Assembly: GCA_034678545.1 (NCBI GenBank)
Contig: JAXDBS010000088.1
Location: 1 to 24,521, forward strand
DNA from: UBA5614 sp034678545
GTDB lineage: Bacteria > Cloacimonadota > Cloacimonadia > Cloacimonadales > Cloacimonadaceae
Direction of reading: 5' to 3'
Length of the DNA stretch: 24,521 bases
Shown: piece by piece, positions 1-5,350 of the stretch
Layout of the letters: each line of letters starts with the position of its first letter
Position numbering within the stretch: position 1 is the stretch's first letter
Program-made: the position numbers and the translations under genes
Notes under the pieces: generated by a model
What the model saw: the letters and a program-made list of their open reading frames with translations, nothing else
What the model was told of the DNA's origin: nothing
The model's database searches: none

Positions 1-125
1 CTGCTTCCGTCATCGACAAAGATGATTTCAAAGTCAGGCCCGGGATTGTTCGTTTTAATCTCCTGATAAAGCGTTTTGAGAGATTCACTTTCATCGAGAA
101 CCGGGATCACGTAAGATATCTTCAT
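1..125 (-). CDS. Glycosyltransferase family 2, N-terminal fragment (cut by window edge)
   Basis: The first 41 residues are visible. They open with MKISYVIPVLDESESL and reach FEIIFVDDGS, which is the N-terminal strand and nucleotide-sugar-binding DDGS motif of GT-A fold, family 2 glycosyltransferases (dolichol-phosphate mannosyltransferase or polyprenol-phosphate glycosyltransferase type). The start ATG is preceded by GCAGGAGACTA, a good ribosome binding site. It is the last visible gene of the minus-strand operon and begins 23 bases after the stop of a polyprenol/dolichol-kinase-like membrane protein, so a role in lipid-linked sugar metabolism is plausible. Acceptor and sugar cannot be told because the rest of the gene lies outside the window. 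Confidence 0.88.
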   Translation of the reverse strand, partial: MKISYVIPVLDESESLKTLYQEIKTNNPGPDFEIIFVDDGS

Positions 126-148
126 TAGTCTCCTGCTTTTTTTTATAT

Positions 149-742
149 TCAGGGAATGAGAGACATTGCTATGCCCGACAGCAGTGGTATTTTGATATTA
201 TCATCCAGGGGGAATCTCCACAATTCTGCCAGGGTCGCCACGACTGCTCCGGTAACATATACCCATGGGCTGATAAGCTTGCCCGCAAAGACTATGGAGT
301 AAATCAGGATGCTGGTAAAACAGGCCAGGCTGCCTTCCAGCGTATTGTTCTGATTCACGAATCTGCGCTTGCCCAGCATGATGCCGATGAGCGCCGCCAA
401 AGTGTCGCCCAGAGATAAAAAACTCATGGCCAAAAAAGCGATGATGTCTTTAAAAAAAACGACGCACAAAAGACTGGAGAAAATCAAGAAGGTCGCTCCT
501 GTAAAATCAAGTTTTTCGTGCTTGCGCAGGATGCTGCCAAACAACTTGTGAAAAAGCCTGCGGAATGACGATCTCTGGAAGCGGAAAAAATCCACGCCTA
601 AAAACAAGATCAGCGCTACCAGCAGGATGGCGGCCATTTTCAGGCGGTTGAAATCAAGCAGATACCTGTAAGATAGGGGTATGACAAGCGACCCTATATG
701 AATTGCCTTGCGCGATAATTCACTGAGTTGTCGTGAGGCCAT
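149..742 (-). CDS. Dolichol/phytol kinase-like integral membrane protein (CTP-dependent lipid kinase / phosphatidate cytidylyltransferase-related)
   Basis: A 197-residue protein with about six hydrophobic segments. The motif SLGDTLAALIGIMLGKRR near residues 106-123 matches the conserved GD-x-x-A-x-x-x-G-x-x-x-G-K signature of the SEC59/DGK1/phytol kinase group, whose members phosphorylate polyprenols, phytol or diacylglycerol, often with CTP. The N-terminal SRKAIHIGS is also typical (E/R-x-x-R-K-x-x-H). Length is normal for bacterial members (about 190-230). It lies between a DHH exonuclease and a glycosyltransferase in the same operon, with gaps of 49 and 23 bases. Membrane location is seen in the sequence; kinase activity is inferred from the family; the lipid substrate is unknown. 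Confidence 0.75.
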   Translation of the reverse strand: MASRQLSELSRKAIHIGSLVIPLSYRYLLDFNRLKMAAILLVALILFLGVDFFRFQRSSFRRLFHKLFGSILRKHEKLDFTGATFLIFSSLLCVVFFKDIIAFLAMSFLSLGDTLAALIGIMLGKRRFVNQNNTLEGSLACFTSILIYSIVFAGKLISPWVYVTGAVVATLAELWRFPLDDNIKIPLLSGIAMSLIP

Positions 743-791
743 ATCGGTTTTTGCTGCCCGTATGTTTACTCAATGTGATGCGGCACTGCGC

Positions 792-2354
792 TCAGGAGGA
801 TGTGGCCGGCCGGTAATCCAGGATTTTGATCAGGTTGACTCCCTTGAGCTGAATTGCTATGTCCCACTTCTCTTGGGGGGGTATTGCAGTGCAGGTATTG
901 TCCAGGGTGAACTTGTCGTAAAGTTGGTCGAGGCTGCAATTCCGGACCACCAGTACCGGTTCGGGATTCTCCTGGCCGTATGGGATAAGCTGTTCCAGAT
1001 CATGCCACAGCCTTCCGTGGAGTTGGTCGGGGTTGATCATGGCGTCGATTTTTATCCTGTTGATCTGTTTTAATGCTTCCGAATGCAGCTTGATAAAATC
1101 ATTGTAGGTTTCAATGAACAGGTCATACTTATCCGGATCCATCGTAAATCCGGCCGCCCTGGCATGGCCTCCGAACTGCAGCAGGCCGTCTTTGCAGTAG
1201 CTGAAAGCCTCTACCATGTTAAATCCTTCGCTGCATCTCCCTTCGCAGACCAGGACCTCGTTTCTTTTCTTCAGGAAAATGGCTGGAATGCCGGAATTGT
1301 TTACCACGTAAGTCGCGGCAGTGCCCAGCAGCGAATACGGGATCAGATCTTCATCATCATAGTAGATAAAGGCGTCTCCGCGGAAGTCCTCCAACAGTGT
1401 GTCCACAAGCTTGAATACGTTGTTTAGGGCATTTTCCCAGTTGTTTTTCTCTTCTTCCAGCAATTGGAACAGCCTTGCTTTCTCATCGCTCAACTGCAGC
1501 AGAAACCGCATCGCGATATGCTGCCCGTCCTGCTCCCTGCCGTTGGCGATCAGCCGGCTGCAGTACTGCATGAAGGCGGCCTTGTCCGTCACTGATGATA
1601 TCCGGTTGTAGTTGCGCAGCAGAAAGTCGATTGTGTTATCCCTGGTCTCTTCCCAGTTTTCCAAAACGTAGCGCAGGATGATCCGGTTGAGGCCTGTCAT
1701 GGGCACCTTGTCGGCTATTGATCCTATGGCTGTCCAGAAGTAAAGGGCCGGTTCGACAGGATGTTCCAGGATCCTGCTCAGGTAGCGGATCAGCATCAGA
1801 ACCACCCCTACTCCAGCCAGCATCTTATAGGGAAACCTGTCTTCCTCAAGCTGCGGATTAAGGATGGCGTAGGCATTTGGCAGGTAATCAGGCTGCACCA
1901 GGTGATGGTCTGTGATAATGACTTCACAGCCCAGTTGCTTGAGCTGCTCTACTCCTTCCGAGGCCGTGATCCCGTTGTCCACGGTGATCACCAGGGGATA
2001 ATGCGCTTCTTTTACGAACCTGAGAAAGGACGGCTGGATGCCGTGGTGTTCGAGGTTGCGGTTGGGAATGAAATAGTGGTGTTTCTGATAGCCGCAGGAC
2101 TCCAGATAGCGGTAAAGAATGTAGGTGGAAGTTATGCCGTCCGGATCGTCATGGCCAAAGATCACAAGGGGCTGGTTGTGATACAGGGCTTTGGTTATCC
2201 TTTCTGCGACAGCCTGGATATTGGCCAGCAGCGATTCGTCCGGCAGGTCGTCAAGGCCTTGGTGCAGGTCCCCTTCAGTCAGATTGCGGGACAGCAGGAT
2301 TTGTTGGAGCAGGGGTTGGCCGGGATCGGCATGATACTCCCAGGTCTTTTTCAT
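792..2354 (-). CDS. recJ: RecJ-type DHH/DHHA1 single-strand-specific exonuclease
   Basis: A 520-residue DHH-family phosphoesterase. Metal-binding motifs are present in order: GHDDPDGIT (about residues 68-76), TVDNG (about 124-128), TDHHL (about 148-152), AGVGVVL and GSIADKVPMTGLNR (about 213-226). The C-terminal DHHA1 domain carries QFGGHARAAGFTM (about 393-405). This set is that of RecJ, the 5'-3' single-stranded DNA exonuclease of recombination and mismatch repair. It is somewhat shorter than the usual 560-580 residues. The start ATG overlaps the stop of the upstream membrane-protein gene (ATGA) and has GAGGAG before it, so translation is probably coupled. A nanoRNase-type or other DHH phosphoesterase is less likely given the length and the DHHA1 linker. 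Confidence 0.85.
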   Translation of the reverse strand: MKKTWEYHADPGQPLLQQILLSRNLTEGDLHQGLDDLPDESLLANIQAVAERITKALYHNQPLVIFGHDDPDGITSTYILYRYLESCGYQKHHYFIPNRNLEHHGIQPSFLRFVKEAHYPLVITVDNGITASEGVEQLKQLGCEVIITDHHLVQPDYLPNAYAILNPQLEEDRFPYKMLAGVGVVLMLIRYLSRILEHPVEPALYFWTAIGSIADKVPMTGLNRIILRYVLENWEETRDNTIDFLLRNYNRISSVTDKAAFMQYCSRLIANGREQDGQHIAMRFLLQLSDEKARLFQLLEEEKNNWENALNNVFKLVDTLLEDFRGDAFIYYDDEDLIPYSLLGTAATYVVNNSGIPAIFLKKRNEVLVCEGRCSEGFNMVEAFSYCKDGLLQFGGHARAAGFTMDPDKYDLFIETYNDFIKLHSEALKQINRIKIDAMINPDQLHGRLWHDLEQLIPYGQENPEPVLVVRNCSLDQLYDKFTLDNTCTAIPPQEKWDIAIQLKGVNLIKILDYRPATSS

Positions 2355-3595
2355 TCGCCGGTCTCCTCTGCTTCGGGGATCTCGCGCGGAGCTGAGCGGT
2401 TGAAGGCTTTAGAAAAAATGTCGTATCCGGTGATGCCGACCAGAAACATGACAGAGCGGTCCTGCAGGCTGTTGTCGTCCAGATTGCCGCGCCACAGGTA
2501 CTGGATGCCCAAGTCCAGCCTGTTTTCGCTGTTCTTCAGCGGGATGCTGAAACCCGTGGAGACGGCCGTTTCCGTGACCGCCTTGCCGTTTGCTTCGAAT
2601 GGCAGCAGCCGGTAGGACAGCCCGGCCCGCTTGGCCAGCCTGCCGAAGAATGTCTTGTGGCTGCCTTCCCGGGGTTCGTTGGCATATCCCAATCCGGCTT
2701 TCCAGCCGTTATTCTCGTAGTCCCCGTATTCAGCGTTTTTCCAGAAACTGACCAGATAATCCGCCGCTACTCTGTGCTCGTCTGCCAGTTTATAAGTAAG
2801 CCCGGCGCTCAGCTGGCCGGGGACGGAGAATTTTACCTCTCCCATGTCTTCCGTTTCATGTATGGAAGTCCTGGTCGCGTTTCCTTCCAGCGTGCAGCCC
2901 AGGGAGTAATACACCCCGAGCGCCGCGTTTTTATAGTCAAGGGTGGCGCCGGCTGTGGCGGAGGGATTTTTAAAGCCGCTTTCCAGTTTTTCATTGGTGT
3001 TGAAGATGCCGTAATCCGCGTTTTGGGAAAACCGGCGGATGTCATGGCCGATGTAATAGTTCAGGCCTGCGCCCAGATTCAGGTGGGGGAAATGGATGGC
3101 ATACATGAGGTCGGCCCGGTAGATGTATTGGTCCACTTTTTGAAGCTCCGTAATCTCCAGGGTGTCGGCCGGCGCAACCGATTCGTCTGTCCAGCTGAAG
3201 GTATTCTGGCATTGCACGACGCCGGAGGCGAAGGAATTGAACTGGAAGCCGAAATGGTGCTGATTGACGGGGACGGCGATGCTGAAATAGGGAAAGTCCA
3301 GCGAGTTGTCGCGGTAGGACCTTTTCACGCCGTCCCTGGACTGATAGCCTGTCCAGCCGAACATCAGGCCGGTGGAGAACAGCGTCCTGTTCGTCGTGGC
3401 GAGGATGGCGGGATTGCCGAAGCCTGTGTTCTTTCTGAATACGTCTGAAATTCCCGTGTTGCCCATGGAAATGCCGTAAATGTCATTGCCGTAAAACTGG
3501 CAGGGCAGGCCTTCGAATGAAAACACGGAATTGCCTGCGGTCAGCATTGACGCCGACAGCAGGAGGATTGCCATGATTGCGGACCTTGATCTCAT
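2351..3595 (-). CDS. Secreted outer-membrane beta-barrel protein (PorV/FadL-like)
   Basis: 414 residues. It begins with a signal peptide (basic MRSRS, hydrophobic AIMAILLLSASMLTA, likely cut after the AGNS region). The mature part starts with GISMGNTGISDVF and GFGNPAILA, the 'glycine-rich, then NPA' signature seen at the N-terminus of PorV/UPF0164/FadL-type outer-membrane barrels. The rest is rich in alternating aromatic/polar strands and Asn/Tyr/Gly turns, consistent with a beta-barrel. RBS AAAAGGAAAACAA precedes the ATG, which overlaps the TatD stop by four bases. A tail rich in Glu (PREIPEAEETGE) follows the last strand, so the C-terminus is not the usual aromatic residue. The cargo or channel function is not evident. 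Confidence 0.72.
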   Translation of the reverse strand: MRSRSAIMAILLLSASMLTAGNSVFSFEGLPCQFYGNDIYGISMGNTGISDVFRKNTGFGNPAILATTNRTLFSTGLMFGWTGYQSRDGVKRSYRDNSLDFPYFSIAVPVNQHHFGFQFNSFASGVVQCQNTFSWTDESVAPADTLEITELQKVDQYIYRADLMYAIHFPHLNLGAGLNYYIGHDIRRFSQNADYGIFNTNEKLESGFKNPSATAGATLDYKNAALGVYYSLGCTLEGNATRTSIHETEDMGEVKFSVPGQLSAGLTYKLADEHRVAADYLVSFWKNAEYGDYENNGWKAGLGYANEPREGSHKTFFGRLAKRAGLSYRLLPFEANGKAVTETAVSTGFSIPLKNSENRLDLGIQYLWRGNLDDNSLQDRSVMFLVGITGYDIFSKAFNRSAPREIPEAEETGE

Positions 3596-4389
3596 TTTGT
3601 TTTCCTTTTCTTGTGATGTGCCGGTTTGAGCGGGTCGGGTTGGATGCGGAAGAAGCGGTAGGCGTTGTCAAAGGCCGCTTCTGCAACTTCATCGGGCGTG
3701 ATCTCCTTGATCCCGGCGATCTTCTCAGCCACCAGGTGCAGGAAGAGGGGGCTGTTGCGCTTGCCGCGGTTGGGCTGGGGGGCCAGGTAGGGGCAATCCG
3801 TCTCCAGCATCAGCTGATTCAGGGGCACGATGCGGATCACGTCCTCCAGATTGGAATTGGGATAGGTGATGTTGCCCGTGAAAGAGATCATCCAGCCCTC
3901 GTCCAGCACCTGCTGGGCGAAGATGATGTCCCCCGAGAAGCAGTGAAACACGGCGTGCTTCACCTTCTCCTTTTTCAGCGCGTTGTAGCATTCCTGGTGC
4001 GCGTTGCGGTTGTGGATCACCAGAGGCAGGTCATACTCGACAGCCAGCCTGATCTGGTTGGCGAAAACCTCGCGCTGGACAGGATAAGGCGCAAGGGTGC
4101 GAAAGAAGTCCAGCCCTGTCTCGCCGACCGCCACCACGTTTTTTTCCCGCGCCAGTTTTTTCACCACCTCCGCGTCAAAATCCGGCGCCTCGTGCGGATG
4201 ATATCCCACGGTTGAAAATATGTGCAGATGCTTTTTGGCCAGCTCCAGGGAATTGTACGAGGTCTCCTTGTTGAAACCGATGTTTATGATGTACTCGATC
4301 CCCTGCTGAAAGCATTTGTCTATCACAACGTCCCTGTCTCCGTCGAAATCAGGCAGATCCAGATGTGCGTGTGTTTCAAAGAGTTTCAT
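3592..4389 (-). CDS. TatD-family metal-dependent DNase/hydrolase
   Basis: 265 residues, the normal length for TatD/YcfH-type enzymes of the amidohydrolase superfamily. Metal ligands appear in the expected order: ETHAHLDLPDFD at residues 4-15, AVGETGLDFFR near 91, LVIHNRNAH near 124, AVFHCFSGD near 149 and LMLETDCPYLAP near 200. Family members are Mg-dependent DNases or related hydrolases. The start has AAGGAATGATAAAAT in front of the ATG. It is the first gene of the minus-strand operon and overlaps the outer-membrane protein gene by ATGA. The C-terminal KPAHHKKRKTK tail is strongly basic. Confidence 0.93.
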   Translation of the reverse strand: MKLFETHAHLDLPDFDGDRDVVIDKCFQQGIEYIINIGFNKETSYNSLELAKKHLHIFSTVGYHPHEAPDFDAEVVKKLAREKNVVAVGETGLDFFRTLAPYPVQREVFANQIRLAVEYDLPLVIHNRNAHQECYNALKKEKVKHAVFHCFSGDIIFAQQVLDEGWMISFTGNITYPNSNLEDVIRIVPLNQLMLETDCPYLAPQPNRGKRNSPLFLHLVAEKIAGIKEITPDEVAEAAFDNAYRFFRIQPDPLKPAHHKKRKTK

Positions 4390-4490
4390 ATTTTATCATT
4401 CCTTTTCCACCCAGTAATGCAGTAAATTCATCTCTGCCAATCCTGTCAAAGGATTTTCCGTCCCACCCCGCCGCGCCGGGATTCTCCGCC

Positions 4491-4515
4491 GATCTTTTTC
4501 CGCCCGCCGCCCCAC
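4491..4515 (+). repeat. Dispersed GC-rich repeat, copy F
   Basis: Reads ATCTTTTTCCGCCCGCCGCC, one of six near-identical boxes with core TTCCCGCCCGCCRCCC in this window (others near 5158, 5857, 6049, 11293 on the opposite strand, and 22560). The hairpin half seen in the fuller copies is absent or degenerate here. Confidence 0.6.
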
Positions 4516-4543
4516 GCCCCGTTTCCCTCAGCTGCCAGTCCGG

Positions 4544-4593
4544 ATGCAGGGACAAGCGGGGACGCTTGTCCGGTACAGGCGGGGCGCCTGCAT
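4544..4593. repeat. Tandem perfect hairpins within an outer inverted repeat
   Basis: GGACAAGCG (4550-4558) pairs with CGCTTGTCC (4563-4571) around a GGGA loop. CAGGCG (4576-4581) pairs with CGCCTG (4585-4590) around GGG. An outer ATGCAGG (4544-4550) can pair with CCTGCAT (4587-4593), competing with the second hairpin. No T-run follows on either strand, so this is more like a REP/BIME-type palindrome than a terminator. Confidence 0.7.
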
Positions 4594-4600
4594 TTACAGC

Positions 4601-4622
4601 CTCTTCGCGCCTTTGCGTTAAA
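4601..4622 (-). repeat. GCAAAG-type dispersed repeat
   Basis: On the minus strand reads TTAACGCAAAGGCGCGAAGA. Related strings occur near 5272, inside the primase gene at 6398-6416, and at 11648-11681. The family is degenerate, with shared core GCAAAGRCRCGAAG. Confidence 0.5.
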
Positions 4623-4648
4623 AGCTTTTCGCAATTCATAACTCCTGA

Positions 4649-5092
4649 TCAGATCTGATTGTCCAGCCTCTCGTAATCCTGGACGGGCGGGATGAGTTCC
4701 TCTTCCACGGCCCGTTTGACGGAAATGCAGGGCAGGTCCTGTTCGTAGATCTGGGTGCGGGTGATATATTTCAGGTCGAGGGAATAGTCCTCCGCCAGTT
4801 TCCACATCAGCATCATGAAGAGGTTGTACCAGTTGGAGACGGGCAGCTTGCGGTTGTCGCGGCGGCGGATGTAGAGCTCGGTGTAGTCCTTCAGGTCCTG
4901 TTTATAGCCCTCGGACAGATTCAGCGCCTTGAGGTTGGAGCTGGCGGCGGCAAAGCTGTTCTGCTGCGCTGTCCGTTTCGGCTTCACGTATTCGCGGACG
5001 CACATCCGCCCCAACCGCCGGTTGTAGTAATAGACCAGGCCGTCGCATTTGCCCGAATACGCCTGGATCATGTTCTTGAAGATGACTTTCAT
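4649..5092 (-). CDS. Small protein of unrecognised family (paralogue of the 10674-11138 product)
   Basis: 147 residues without signal peptide or membrane segment. It starts MKVIFKNMIQAYSG and continues with LVYYYNRR, CVREYVKPKRTAQQN and SNLKALNLSEGYKQDLKDY. The protein encoded at 10674-11138 shares the frame MKVxFKxxIxxYSGxxDxxV, then R, REYVxP, TAxxN and NL, about 20 identities in the first 56 residues. The layout (SGK, VY, R, P, TAQQ, then a helical part) recalls small proteins often coded beside phage tail genes (DUF6266-like), but this is a weak resemblance. RBS AGGAGGG is 4 bases before the ATG. The motif CGTCGTCCGTAT sits only 17 bases upstream of the ATG. It is divergent from the primase gene. 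Function unknown. Confidence 0.8.
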   Translation of the reverse strand: MKVIFKNMIQAYSGKCDGLVYYYNRRLGRMCVREYVKPKRTAQQNSFAAASSNLKALNLSEGYKQDLKDYTELYIRRRDNRKLPVSNWYNLFMMLMWKLAEDYSLDLKYITRTQIYEQDLPCISVKRAVEEELIPPVQDYERLDNQI

Positions 5093-5108
5093 TACGCCCT
5101 CCTATATT

Positions 5109-5120
5109 ATACGGACGACG
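5109..5120 (-). promoter_or_regulatory. CGTCGTCCGTAT motif, copy a
   Basis: Perfect 12-base match to copies b and c; preceded by AAAAAA and followed by AATATAGGAGG, giving a TATAAT-like string. It ends 17 bases before the ATG of the 147-aa gene. Whether it is a promoter part, operator or recombination site is open. Confidence 0.6.
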
Positions 5121-5157
5121 TTTTTTCTTCGCTCTGCAGGAAACATGAACTTTGTTT

Positions 5158-5180
5158 AATCTGTTCCCGCCCGCCGCCCT
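5158..5180 (+). repeat. Dispersed GC-rich repeat, copy D (truncated)
   Basis: TAATCTGTTCCCGCCCGCCG followed by CCC. It matches the left half of the full repeat exactly as in the copy inside the primase gene, but runs directly into the CGTCGTCCGTAT motif instead of the hairpin half. Confidence 0.65.
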
Positions 5181-5185
5181 CTTTT

Positions 5186-5197
5186 CGTCGTCCGTAT
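5186..5197 (+). promoter_or_regulatory. CGTCGTCCGTAT motif, copy b
   Basis: Identical to copies a (opposite strand) and c, preceded by TTTT and lying 153 bases upstream of the primase-like gene's start codon. Confidence 0.6.
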
Positions 5198-5350
5198 GAA
5201 TCAGAGGGCCATTTGTTCACCTCTTAAAAGCGCTATCATGAGGCGCGGGAGAGGTGATGCAGAGGCCTTCGGAAACGCAAAGAGGGCGGAGAGGCAGAGC
5301 GGAAAAGGGCGCCCACCCGACTGACCGCCTCCGCCCCGAAGGAGCAAGAC

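Larger units (their letters stand above)
4390..4648. other. Gene-free repeat-rich stretch between TatD and the accessory region
   Basis: I find no convincing gene here. An open frame of 87 codons exists on the minus strand, but it runs through hairpins and dispersed repeats and has no family signal. The stretch holds, in order, a copy of the GC-rich CCCGCCCGCC repeat, two adjacent perfect hairpins, and a GCAAAGGCGCGAAG-type repeat, all listed separately. It also must contain the promoter of the TatD operon near its left end. Confidence 0.6.
5093..5350. promoter_or_regulatory. Divergent intergenic region with inverted CGTCGTCCGTAT motifs and a long structured leader
   Basis: Between the 147-aa gene (minus) and the primase-like gene (plus). 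Contains CGTCGTCCGTAT on the minus strand at 5109-5120 and on the plus strand at 5186-5197, forming a perfect 12-base inverted repeat 65 bases apart, each copy pointing at its own gene. A truncated CCCGCCCGCC repeat lies between them at 5158-5180. The 150-base leader of the primase gene contains a GCAAAGAGGGCGGAGAGG string and GGGCGGAG that can pair with CTCCGCCC just upstream of the AAGGAG ribosome site. Confidence 0.55.

Noticed and set aside
4376..4639. 87-codon open frame on the minus strand
   Set aside because: It consists of hairpins and dispersed repeats, has no ribosome site and no similarity signal, and overlaps the TatD start.
5109..5197. 12-base inverted repeat (ATACGGACGACG ... 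CGTCGTCCGTAT) as ends of a small transposon
   Set aside because: A third copy stands alone at 10584 in direct orientation before another gene, and no target duplication or transposase is present. Two divergent copies of a gene-proximal motif explain the inversion better.
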